Positions 27,621 through 36,834 of a stretch of DNA of 64,000 nt are shown piece after piece. The number at the start of each line of letters is the position of its first letter. Position 1 is the stretch's first letter. The DNA comes from Gemmatimonadales bacterium (lineage in GTDB: Bacteria; Gemmatimonadota; Glassbacteria; GWA2-58-10): the NCBI GenBank assembly GCA_024278175.1, contig JAJRTS010000061.1, forward strand, positions 62,001-126,000, in the 5' to 3' direction. The notes beneath the pieces are model-generated. The model did no database searches, had not been told where the DNA came from, and saw nothing but the letters and a program-made list of their open reading frames with translations. Made by a program: the position numbers and the translations under genes.

Positions 27621-28529
27621 ATGAGATCGGGTAAAGGCTTTCTGCTCGGAGTTGCCGCCGGGCTGCTGGGTTACGAGGCGTGGCGCTGCACCAGGATTGG
27701 CTGGCGCAGCCTGAGAGTGTCTGTCGCCGATGGTGCGGCGAGAAGTTTGCCGGAGCTGAGGATTCTTCATCTCTCCGACCTTCATCTTACCGCCGGAACC
27801 AGCGGCAAGCTCGATCAGTTATCCTTCCTGCTGGAGCGGCGCTGGGATTTTGTGATGGTCAGCGGGGACCTGATAGACGACGACAGCGGAATCGAACCGG
27901 TGTGTCGTTTTCTCGGTCGTCTGGAATCCCGCTGCGGCAAGTTCGCGGTGCTGGGTAACCATGACTTTAAGTGTATTAGGACAACTTCGTTTACTGAATG
28001 GATTTACGCACTTGTCTTCATAGTGGCTCTCAATAAAAGCCGGGGCCTGGGGCAGGCCAACGACATCGGCCGCCTGGCGCGTACTCTGACAAAAAACGGA
28101 GTTACCCTGCTGCGTAACGAAACGGCCGGGGGGACGCTGCCCGGCGGCGGCGAGTTTCAGATTTTCGGTATCGACGATCCGGTCAGCGGCCGCGACAGGC
28201 CTGCGGAACTCTACCCCCAGGTAAATAGCGCAGCGTTGCGTTTCGTGCTCACTCACAGCCCGTCGGCTGTGGGCAAGCTGGCCCGCCTGGAGCCGGAACT
28301 CGTTTTCTGCGGCCATACACACGGCGGTCAGATCCGCTTGCCCGGACTCGGCGCGTTTGTCACCCGTAGCGATGCCGGCCGCCGCAGTTGCTCGGGGCTG
28401 GTGGAGATGGACGGTTGCAGGCTGCATATCAGTCCGGGAGTGAGCACCGGCAGACTGTTTCCGCTCAGGCTGATGGTCCGGCCGGAGGTGACCGAAATCG
28501 TGCTGAGTGTCTCTGGTTCCGCTAGTTAA
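27621..28529 (+). CDS. Metallophosphoesterase (YkuE-like)
   Basis: LRILHLSDLHLT, MVSGDLIDD, AVLGNHDF, FCGHTHGGQIRLPGLG metallophosphatase motifs. Confidence 0.93.
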   Translation: MRSGKGFLLGVAAGLLGYEAWRCTRIGWRSLRVSVADGAARSLPELRILHLSDLHLTAGTSGKLDQLSFLLERRWDFVMVSGDLIDDDSGIEPVCRFLGRLESRCGKFAVLGNHDFKCIRTTSFTEWIYALVFIVALNKSRGLGQANDIGRLARTLTKNGVTLLRNETAGGTLPGGGEFQIFGIDDPVSGRDRPAELYPQVNSAALRFVLTHSPSAVGKLARLEPELVFCGHTHGGQIRLPGLGAFVTRSDAGRRSCSGLVEMDGCRLHISPGVSTGRLFPLRLMVRPEVTEIVLSVSGSAS

Positions 28530-28620
28530 GGATTGTACTGAAAGATTACGGAATACTACAAACTCTTGAAATGCAATCTGAAATTGACTAATATAACGAG
28601 AATGTGCCGGGGGGCTTGGC

Positions 28621-29520
28621 GTGAATGTCGGGGGAACTGTCTCTTTGAAGCGGAGCTGTGTATTGCAGTCGCAAAACGAGATTAAAAATAAGCTCAATAA
28701 TGCAATAGAAAAAATGCCGAGCCTGCCGACTACTGTCGGCAAGATTATTCAGCTCGCCAACGATATCAACTCCTCGGCCAAGGACATTCTGGCCGTAATC
28801 CAGTTGGATCCGGTGGTGGCGGCCAAGGTGATGAAGTTGATCAACTCGGCCTATTACGGGATGCCCAACAAGGTGTCGCTCAAACAGGCCGTTGTCCTGC
28901 TGGGAATAAACACGATCAAGAACCTTGCCCTCTCCAGCGCGATTGTCACCCAGATGGGTAAGAACAAGATAGCGATTAAAAGTTTTGACCAGCAAAAGTT
29001 CTGGGAGCACAGCCTGGGCACGGCGATCACTTCCAGGGTGATCTGCAAGATGCTCGGCACCGATCCCAGCGAGGTCGATGAGTTTTTTGTCGGCGGGCTG
29101 ATCCACGACCTGGGAAAGGTGGTGCTGGCCCTGTCGGTGCCGATGTTGTATTCCCGGGCGTTTAAATATGGCGAGGACAACAAACTCGGCGGTCTGGCCA
29201 GCGAGAGCGAAAAAATCGGGATCAACCATGCCGAGGTAGGCAGTATGCTGGGCCGCAAGTGGTCGCTCAGCGAGTTGCTGGTCGATGCGATCCTGAACCA
29301 TCACCAGCCGGTCGAGGACAGTGGACGGTTGACTTGGGTGGTCCATACGGCTAACTACTATGCCAGCGTAAACGGCTACCTTAATACCGGCGAGTACGCG
29401 GCGCCGCGAATCGATCCCGGCGCTTACGAAAAGCTGGGGCTGGAAAGGGCCAGGCTCGAGGCGGGATTTGCGGACCTGGCCGGGGAAATCGAAAAAGCCA
29501 GCGTTTTCCTCCAATCCTGA
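28621..29520 (+). CDS. HDOD domain protein
   Basis: MPSLPTTVGKIIQLANDINSSAKDILAVIQLDPVVAAKVMKLINSAYYG; FFVGGLIHDLGKVVL. Confidence 0.92.
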   Translation: MNVGGTVSLKRSCVLQSQNEIKNKLNNAIEKMPSLPTTVGKIIQLANDINSSAKDILAVIQLDPVVAAKVMKLINSAYYGMPNKVSLKQAVVLLGINTIKNLALSSAIVTQMGKNKIAIKSFDQQKFWEHSLGTAITSRVICKMLGTDPSEVDEFFVGGLIHDLGKVVLALSVPMLYSRAFKYGEDNKLGGLASESEKIGINHAEVGSMLGRKWSLSELLVDAILNHHQPVEDSGRLTWVVHTANYYASVNGYLNTGEYAAPRIDPGAYEKLGLERARLEAGFADLAGEIEKASVFLQS

Positions 29521-29539
29521 AATGGGGCGGGAACTACTC

Positions 29540-30445
29540 ATGAGAATCAAGTTCTGGGGAGTCAGGGGGTCGATTCCAACTCCTGGCCCGACAACAGCCA
29601 GGTACGGCGGCAACACAACTTGCCTGCAGTTGATGCCCGACGATGGAGAAACGTTCGGTGGCGAGGTGCTCATTATCGATGCCGGTACCGGAATCAGGGA
29701 ACTGGGCCTGGAGTTGATGAAGCTGCCCAAACCGCTGAAGATTCACCTGCTTATCACCCACACCCACATGGATCATATCAACGGTTTCCCGTTTTTTATC
29801 CCGGCCTTTATTCCTGGTACGGAAATAGATATCTACGGCCCACTGCATTATGAGAAACGGCTGGAGGAGATTTTCGCCGGCCAGATGGATTACAGCTATT
29901 TCCCCATTTCCGCAGCCCAGTTGGCGGCCGGCTTGAACTACCACGAGCTCAACGAGGGAGAGTTCGAGATCGGTCCGCTCAAGATACAGACACATTATAT
30001 GAACCATCCCGTGCTCACACTGGGATACAGGGTCAGCGACGGGACGAGCACTGTCCTGTTCACCGGTGACCACGAGCAGTATTTCGATATAATGGGTGAC
30101 GAGTCCTCCGGCGATGACGAGGAAGAGGACGACGTCAAGGCGATTGTGGAGCAGCAGAGCCAAAGGCTGATCGCTTTCTTCCGCGATGTCGACCTGCTGG
30201 TCTGCGACGCCGCCTATACGCCCGGGGAATACGAAACCCATCGCGGCTGGGGCCACTCAAGCACGGACCACGCTGTCGACTGGGCAATCGAGGCCGGGGT
30301 GAAAACTCTGGTGCTGTTCCATCACGAACCGGTCCACAGCGACGAGCAGCTGGATGAGATGGAAGCCTATGCGCGCAAGCGTGCCCGGGACAAAGGCGCG
30401 GCGCTGAATATTCATACCGCGACCGAGAAAATAATATTCAGTTGA
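29540..30445 (+). CDS. MBL-fold metallohydrolase
   Basis: MRIKFWGVRGSIPTPGPTTARYGGNTTC; LLITHTHMDHINGFPFF; ATG 29540 inside ORF 29468..30445. Confidence 0.93.
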   Translation: MRIKFWGVRGSIPTPGPTTARYGGNTTCLQLMPDDGETFGGEVLIIDAGTGIRELGLELMKLPKPLKIHLLITHTHMDHINGFPFFIPAFIPGTEIDIYGPLHYEKRLEEIFAGQMDYSYFPISAAQLAAGLNYHELNEGEFEIGPLKIQTHYMNHPVLTLGYRVSDGTSTVLFTGDHEQYFDIMGDESSGDDEEEDDVKAIVEQQSQRLIAFFRDVDLLVCDAAYTPGEYETHRGWGHSSTDHAVDWAIEAGVKTLVLFHHEPVHSDEQLDEMEAYARKRARDKGAALNIHTATEKIIFS

Positions 30446-30524
30446 TCCGCTCGCTCGCACCTGCGGCAGTGCTGCTATCGAGTGCCGCTGGTTCACTCAC
30501 TATGCTGCTGGTGGGGGCCGGTTA

Positions 30525-31676
30525 ATGCCCCGCCTGGATGCCATTGACGATATGCTTAAAGTTCCGGTTCCTCTGGGCCACAGGCCCGATCTCTCCTACG
30601 ATATCCTGATCGAACAGGGATTGCTCGGTAATACCGCCGCCGTGCTGAAAGAAAAATTCCACGGCCGCTCCCTGGCCCTGATCTCCGACAGCAATGTGGC
30701 TGACCTCTATGGCGGCAAGTTGCTCTCGGGCCTGCGTGGCAGGGACTTCCGCTTTGTTGAGTTGATTCCATTCGCCGCCGGCGAGGCCAGCAAGTGCCGC
30801 CGGGTTAAGGCGGAAATCGAGGACAAGCTGTTCGGCTCCGGGATGGCCCGCGACACCCTGGTGGTGGCTCTGGGCGGTGGCGTGACCGGCGATCTGGCCG
30901 GGTTTGTGGCCGCCACGTTCAACCGCGGCGTGCCGCTGGTGCAGGTCCCTACCAGCCTGCTGGCGATGGCTGACAGCAGTATCGGCGGCAAGGTGGGGAT
31001 TGATGTGCCCTGGGGAAAAAATCTGCTGGGAGCGTTCCACCAGCCTTCGCTGGTGCTGATCGACCCGGCGCTGCTCGCTACCCTGCCGGAGCGGGAACTT
31101 CGCAGCGGAATGGCCGAGGTGGTCAAGCACGGGGTAATCCGCGATGCGGAGTTGTTCGGTTTTATCGAGGAAAATCTGGAGCGCATACTGAAGCGCGAAC
31201 CGGACCTGCTGGCCGAGCTGGTGGCGCGTAACTGCCGGATCAAGGCCGAGGTGGTCAGTCTCGATGAGCGCGAGAACAACCTGAGACAGATCCTGAATTT
31301 CGGTCATACGCTGGGACATGCGGTCGAATCGTTTACCGGTTTCGACTGGCTCCACGGCGAGGCGGTGGCTCTGGGCATGGTAGCCGAGGCCGCTCTGGCG
31401 GTGAATCTCGGCCTGATGGCCCCGGAAGTCCCGGACCGGATCGCCGCGCTGTTGAGCCGGATTGGCCTGCCCGTGGAGCTCGGTCCGCTCGCTGCTCCGG
31501 CGGAGGAGCTGGTGGAACTGACCCGGTTGGATAAGAAAGCCCGCTCCGGTAAGGCCCGTTACGCGCTGGCGAGCCGGATCGGCGCCATGGCTACCGATAA
31601 GTCCGGCGGCTACGGGATCGAGGCCGCTGAGGCCGATGTGCGCCGGGTGCTGGTCAAACTGGGTGCAAGGAGCTGA
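30525..31676 (+). CDS. aroB: 3-dehydroquinate synthase
   Basis: VVALGGGVTGDLAGFVAATFNRGVPLVQVPTSLLAMADSSIGGKVGID; LNFGHTLGHAVE. Confidence 0.97.
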   Translation: MPRLDAIDDMLKVPVPLGHRPDLSYDILIEQGLLGNTAAVLKEKFHGRSLALISDSNVADLYGGKLLSGLRGRDFRFVELIPFAAGEASKCRRVKAEIEDKLFGSGMARDTLVVALGGGVTGDLAGFVAATFNRGVPLVQVPTSLLAMADSSIGGKVGIDVPWGKNLLGAFHQPSLVLIDPALLATLPERELRSGMAEVVKHGVIRDAELFGFIEENLERILKREPDLLAELVARNCRIKAEVVSLDERENNLRQILNFGHTLGHAVESFTGFDWLHGEAVALGMVAEAALAVNLGLMAPEVPDRIAALLSRIGLPVELGPLAAPAEELVELTRLDKKARSGKARYALASRIGAMATDKSGGYGIEAAEADVRRVLVKLGARS

Positions 31677-31693
31677 CAGCCAGGGAGTTGACG

Positions 31694-33253
31694 ATGGCGG
31701 TTGATCTGATCAAAACAGGCACAGAGGGGCTGGATCAGATTTTTTTCGGCGGGATAATTCCCGACAACAGCATGCTGGTGGAAGGTTCTCCCGGAGCGGG
31801 TAAAACCACGCTGGGACTGCAATATATCTACCACGGAGCCGTGAATTTCGGCCAGCCGGGGATAATTATCACCTTCGAGGAACAGCCGGAAAAACTCTAC
31901 CGCGACGCCCTGGCGTTCGGCTGGGACCTTCGCCGGCTGGAATCGCGCAACCTGTTGCGGATTATCCCGTCCTCGCCGGAGGCGGTGCGCGACATGCTGC
32001 TCAAGCCTGAAAGTGGCTTTACCCGCATCTCCCGCAGTATCGGCGCCAACCGCGTGATGGTCGATTCGATTACTCATTTCCGCCGTCTGACAGAGAACAC
32101 ACTGCAGTTACGCGTTCTGCTCAACAAGTTTATCACCGGCCTGATGAAGCTCACCAACAGCGCGGTGCTGATCAAGGAGATCGAAACCACCGAGCGCGAG
32201 GGCGCCAATATCGAGGAGTACATTGTCGATACGGTGGTGCGGCTCTCCTACGAGCAGCTCGGCCGCCAGCGCCGCGAGCGCTACCTGGAGGTGATCAAGT
32301 CGCGCGGCCAGAAACACCTTTCCGGCAAGCATACTCTTCGTTTCAACGACACGGGTCTGGTGGTCTATCCGGTCTGTGGAGCGCTCAATGGTCTGGAGCG
32401 CCGGGACAGAAAAACAGGCCCGGCCAAGCGCGCGCGCAAGAAAGTGTCCACCGGAATCGAGGGGCTGGACCAGCTGTGCCACGGCGGGTTGCCGGCGGGC
32501 AGTTCGAGCGTGGTGGCCGGCAGCAGTGGAACCGGTAAATCAGTGCTGGCCGCGCAGTTTATGCACGATGGTCTCAAGGCTGGTGAAAAGGTGCTGCTGG
32601 TCCGTTTCGGCACGGACCGGGACGAGGCGCTCGAGAGCACCGGTTTGTTCTATCCCCGGCTGGCTAAATACACGAGGGACGGTGAGCTGGAAGTGCTGTT
32701 CCGCAGCACCCACGAGCTGGCCCCCGACGAGCTGCTCTACGAACTCAAGGGCGTGCTGGCAAAGCATAAGCCCGGCCGCCTGGTGGTTGACAGCCTCTCG
32801 CAGTTGATGGCCGGTGTGGACGACGAGGAATACACGGTCGATTACCTGGGCGCGCTGCTCAGGTTGTTCGCCCATCACGGGGCCACCAGTGTCTTCACGT
32901 TCGAGATGGATAAGATGTTCGGCCCGCTGGAAATCGACAGCCGCCGCACCCTGGGCCTGTTCGATAACCTGGTCCTGCTGCGCTATGTGGAGCTGGAGGG
33001 TGAAATTCGCCGGGCGGTGACTATCCTCAAGATGCGCGGCGGCGACCACGACAAGGCGATCCAGGAGTATGTAATCGGCGCCGGGGGTATTGAGGTCAGG
33101 CGCAAGTTCGAGCAGGCGGTGGACGTGATGGGCGGCGGCGCTGCGGCAGCCGGCGGCCCGGACCGTCTGGAGCTGAAGGATATTCTGGAGGACGCCACCC
33201 GCTGGGCGCAGGCGACTCGCAGGATGCGCGAAAAACGCGGCGGCGGGCTCTAG
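31694..33253 (+). CDS. KaiC-like two-domain (RecA-fold) ATPase
   Basis: Two Walker A motifs: EGSPGAGKTTLGLQY and AGSSGTGKSVLAAQF; KTGTEGLDQIFFGGIIP and STGIEGLDQLCHGGLPAG. Confidence 0.93.
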   Translation: MAVDLIKTGTEGLDQIFFGGIIPDNSMLVEGSPGAGKTTLGLQYIYHGAVNFGQPGIIITFEEQPEKLYRDALAFGWDLRRLESRNLLRIIPSSPEAVRDMLLKPESGFTRISRSIGANRVMVDSITHFRRLTENTLQLRVLLNKFITGLMKLTNSAVLIKEIETTEREGANIEEYIVDTVVRLSYEQLGRQRRERYLEVIKSRGQKHLSGKHTLRFNDTGLVVYPVCGALNGLERRDRKTGPAKRARKKVSTGIEGLDQLCHGGLPAGSSSVVAGSSGTGKSVLAAQFMHDGLKAGEKVLLVRFGTDRDEALESTGLFYPRLAKYTRDGELEVLFRSTHELAPDELLYELKGVLAKHKPGRLVVDSLSQLMAGVDDEEYTVDYLGALLRLFAHHGATSVFTFEMDKMFGPLEIDSRRTLGLFDNLVLLRYVELEGEIRRAVTILKMRGGDHDKAIQEYVIGAGGIEVRRKFEQAVDVMGGGAAAAGGPDRLELKDILEDATRWAQATRRMREKRGGGL

Positions 33254-33295
33254 GGCAACGGCGGGTCTCCGGCAATAACCTAGTGGGGAAATACG

Positions 33296-34246
33296 ATGGA
33301 CAGGCGAACATTCGTGCTCTCGGCGGCCGCCGGGATTGCCTCGGTGGGGCTGGCGCGGGGCGGGGTGGAACCGCGGGTGGGAAAATCGTTCCGGCTGGAG
33401 CTAGGCCACCAGTTACCCGATCCGTTCTGTATCCGCTGGCAGGGAGCCTGGTATCTTACCGGCACCCACAGCACCCGCCGCCCGCCTGGCGGCCCGGTCT
33501 ATGACATGTACCGCTCCACGGACCTTCGCTCGTGGACCCCTCTCGGCCCCGTTCTGCGGTTTCCGGACTACGAGGGCAGTGACAGGGCCAATTTCTGGGC
33601 GCCGGAGCTGCTGGCGCACGACGGGAAATTCTACCTCTATTACACGGCGGACTCAAACAGGGACCCTTACAGGCGCTACGTCCGTCTGGCCGTGGCCGGC
33701 AGGATCGAGGGGCCCTACCGTGACCGGGGCATCAGAATGACCGCACAGCCCTCGATTGACGCCAACCCGAACTGGACCGTCGGCGGCGAGGGCTGGATGT
33801 TTTTTACCGGCAACGAGGGCAACGAGCATGTGGGCCAGGTACTGGTCGACAGGCTGATCTCCCCGGGCCAGCCGGCCGGAGAGGCGCGCAGGGTGTTTCC
33901 CGATGAGACCGTACCGTGGGAGGAAGGAGCTTACCTACTGCCCCACGATGGCCGTTTTTACCTGTTTACCAGCATGGGCAACTGGCGCGACGGTAGCTAC
34001 CACGTGCTGCTCTCGGTGGCGTCCAGGCCCGGCGGGCCGTTCGTGCGGCTGACCGCTGGCGGTTCTCCGCTGGTGATCCTTCGCTCCCACGCAGGCATGC
34101 TGGGGCCTGGGCACAACAGCGTATTCGAGGGACCGGGCGGAGTGCCTTATATCTGTTTCCACGCCTGGGACCAGCAGCACACGGGCCGTTATCCTTATGT
34201 CGCCCCGCTGAGATTTGAAGGCGGGCGATTCCACGTGGAACTTTGA
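33296..34246 (+). CDS. GH43-like (five-bladed propeller) protein with Tat-like signal
   Basis: MDRRTFVLSAAAGIASVG; LPDPFCIRWQGAWYLTGT, FWAPELLAHDGKFYLYYTAD, GPGHNSVFEGPGGVPYICFHAWD. Confidence 0.82.
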   Translation: MDRRTFVLSAAAGIASVGLARGGVEPRVGKSFRLELGHQLPDPFCIRWQGAWYLTGTHSTRRPPGGPVYDMYRSTDLRSWTPLGPVLRFPDYEGSDRANFWAPELLAHDGKFYLYYTADSNRDPYRRYVRLAVAGRIEGPYRDRGIRMTAQPSIDANPNWTVGGEGWMFFTGNEGNEHVGQVLVDRLISPGQPAGEARRVFPDETVPWEEGAYLLPHDGRFYLFTSMGNWRDGSYHVLLSVASRPGGPFVRLTAGGSPLVILRSHAGMLGPGHNSVFEGPGGVPYICFHAWDQQHTGRYPYVAPLRFEGGRFHVEL

Positions 34247-34272
34247 ACCACAAGTAATCCCGGAGGAACGCA

Positions 34273-35694
34273 CTGGACAAGGAACTCCAGGAATATATCC
34301 GCCGCGTGGCCAACACGGTGACCAAGCTGGAAATACTTTCGTATTTCCAGCGGCATCCGTTCGCGATGGACAAGGCGGAGGGGGTTGCCGGCTGGCTCAA
34401 CCGCCCGGCTGTCGATCTGACGCTAGATCTGCGGGAACTCTCCGCCGCCGGCGCGGTAATCTGCGACAGCAGCGACGACAGCCCTGTCTACAGCTATGAC
34501 CCCGAGGGCGAGTCCGCCGCCCTGTCTGCCAGGGCGGTGGAGGCGTTCAACCTGACCCGCGAGACGGTTTACGAGGAGGTGCTGGCCCGTGAGCGGGAGC
34601 AGCAGGATATGCGCCGCCAGTATCAACGGCTGCTCGATACCGAAAAAGGCAAAACGGAAACGATCCTCAACTCCCTGGCCGAGGCGGTGGTTGTTACGGA
34701 TCGCAGCCAGCGGGTTGTGCTGGCAAACGAGCCGTTCCTGGCTGTGTTCGCAGGGCAGCGGCAAAAAAACCGGTTCGTTGCCGGGATGGAACTGGGGGAG
34801 CTGGTTGAAGATGAAGACGTGGCCGGAGCGATAGATAATGCCGCCAACGGGGATGACGGCGAGGTTGAGTGCCAGATAGGGGAACGGGTGTTCGTGGTGG
34901 TGGCGCGGCCGGTCACCGACGGGAAAGGGCGGGTGATAGAGGACGGGCAGGGGCTGCCGGTGGCCACTGTTACCGTGTTCCGTGATGTCAGCCGCGAGCG
35001 CGAGATGGAGCGGATGCGCGAGGATTTTATGCACATGCTCAGCCACGATCTGAAAAACCCGCTGGGGATAATCTACGGCAGCTCCACGCTTGTACTCGAT
35101 GGTAAGCTGGGGCTGGTTAACGGGAAACAAAGCAAGCTGCTGGGCAACGTGGTCAAGTGCTGCAGCCAGATGGAAAGTCTGATCGAGGATTTCCTTACCC
35201 TGAGCCGTCTGGAGGCGGGCCAGCTGGTGCTGAATATTCAAAGCCTTGAGCTGGGCTCGCTGGTGGAAAGCGTGGTGGAGCTGGCACGCTCCCAGTTCGA
35301 GCAGCATGAGCTTACGGGGCTGTATCATCCCTGTGCGGAAAAGCTGGCAGTGCGGGCGGACCAGGTTCAGCTCGAACGGGTGGTGAGCAACCTGGTGGGT
35401 AACGCGGTCAAGTACAACCGTCAGGGTGGCCGCGTGGATGTGCATTGCAGCCGCGATGGCGATTCGGCGCGGGTGGTAGTGGCCGATACCGGCCTGGGTA
35501 TCCCGGCCTCCGAGCTTGCCAGCGTGTTCGACAAGTTCAGACGCAGCGCCGTGGTGGAGCGGATGAAAGGCAGCGGGCTGGGCCTGACTATCTGCCGCGA
35601 CCTGGTCGAGTCCATGGATGGGACGATCGGAGTAGACAGTATCGAGGGCCAGGGCAGCCGGTTCTATTTCACCTTGCCGCTTGCAGCGGAGTGA
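34273..35694 (+). CDS. Soluble sensor histidine kinase (wHTH-like N-term, PAS, HisKA, HATPase_c)
   Basis: H-box FMHMLSHDLKNPLGIIYG, N-box NLVGNAVKYNRQGG, G1 VADTGLGIP, G2 GSGLGLTIC; no TM; probable CTG start (GGAGG 34262, CTG 34273). Confidence 0.92.
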   Translation: MDKELQEYIRRVANTVTKLEILSYFQRHPFAMDKAEGVAGWLNRPAVDLTLDLRELSAAGAVICDSSDDSPVYSYDPEGESAALSARAVEAFNLTRETVYEEVLAREREQQDMRRQYQRLLDTEKGKTETILNSLAEAVVVTDRSQRVVLANEPFLAVFAGQRQKNRFVAGMELGELVEDEDVAGAIDNAANGDDGEVECQIGERVFVVVARPVTDGKGRVIEDGQGLPVATVTVFRDVSREREMERMREDFMHMLSHDLKNPLGIIYGSSTLVLDGKLGLVNGKQSKLLGNVVKCCSQMESLIEDFLTLSRLEAGQLVLNIQSLELGSLVESVVELARSQFEQHELTGLYHPCAEKLAVRADQVQLERVVSNLVGNAVKYNRQGGRVDVHCSRDGDSARVVVADTGLGIPASELASVFDKFRRSAVVERMKGSGLGLTICRDLVESMDGTIGVDSIEGQGSRFYFTLPLAAE

Positions 35695-35704
35695 CAGCCG
35701 CTAT

Positions 35705-36475
35705 CTAGCTCAGAGAGCGCTCCATTTCCGGCTGCGGCTGCATGCTGCGCATCTCGATCAAGCGCAGGACTACTCCCGTGATGCCTTCCACTCCCAGTTT
35801 TTCCTGATTCAGCACAAGATCGTAGTGCTGCGGCAGCTTGAGGTCCTCGGCTACGAAATCGCGCACGAATCGTCCGCGCTCGCGGTCGTTGTGTACCACA
35901 TGGCGGCGGCACTTTTTCAGGTCGTCGAATCTCTCGAAAGCCATCACCTGCTGAACCCGCCAGTCCAGCGGGGCCACCACCCGCAGATGCAGTCCGCCCG
36001 CGAGGCGCGCGGTGATCAGGCCGCTGCCCCTGCCGATCAGGATCACCCGTCCGACAGCCGCCAGCCGGAAGATCGTTTCGGCAAGATTCTTGAATACCTG
36101 CAGGGTTGAGGGTTCCCCGGTGAACATCCCGGTAATGTAATCGCCGAACGCGAATTTGCGTTGCAAATCGACCGTGTTCACCAGCGCATGGCTGAGCTTG
36201 TAGTCCCGGCAGACAGTGTCAACCAGCTTGCGGTCGTAGACTGTCCACGGAGGCTCCCCGCCGGAGGGCTGTCCGTTCAGCTCCCCGGCCAGCCGGTCGG
36301 CGATCCTGAACCCGGCGCAACCGTATTCGCGGGAAATGGTAATGAACTTCGTTGCCGGTTGCCGGGGTTTACGCTCGCTTTCGACACCCTCGGCCTGCCA
36401 GTACTTGAACTGTTCCTCTACCTGGGCCAGTCTGGCCTTGCGCGAAACCCCGCGGAGTTTGAGGTCTTTTTGCAT
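35705..36475 (-). CDS. Cytidylate kinase-like family protein
   Basis: FITISREYGCAGFRIADRLAGELN, FLNQEKLGVEGI-type tail; VILIGRGSGLITARL; ATG at 36475. Confidence 0.85.
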   Translation of the reverse strand: MQKDLKLRGVSRKARLAQVEEQFKYWQAEGVESERKPRQPATKFITISREYGCAGFRIADRLAGELNGQPSGGEPPWTVYDRKLVDTVCRDYKLSHALVNTVDLQRKFAFGDYITGMFTGEPSTLQVFKNLAETIFRLAAVGRVILIGRGSGLITARLAGGLHLRVVAPLDWRVQQVMAFERFDDLKKCRRHVVHNDRERGRFVRDFVAEDLKLPQHYDLVLNQEKLGVEGITGVVLRLIEMRSMQPQPEMERSLS

Positions 36476-36834
36476 GGCGGCCGCTCCTTTCTCCCGTATT
36501 TGAGCAGGGAAGCCGTGTGGGAAATGCAGCGGGAATTTTTGCCGTGAATTTCCCCTTTTTAAAAAGAGTGTTGCAACATTCGAAAGTATGGGAATAATGG
36601 TTGTCAGGGGCCGTTCCCCGCTATTGCTGGCCGAAACCCGGTATGAGCAATCTAACTGCTTGAAATAAAAACAAATAGCAGGACCGGTAAAAAAACGGCT
36701 TGGCTTGCCCTTGACGACTTGCCCGGGCAAAATATTTCATCCCAGGACGTTGAAGTTTTATTCCAACGCCCCTTTAAACAATGAGCTTTGGCCGGGGGAA
36801 AGTCAAGCGGTGGGGCAGAGTATAGCCGTGGGGG

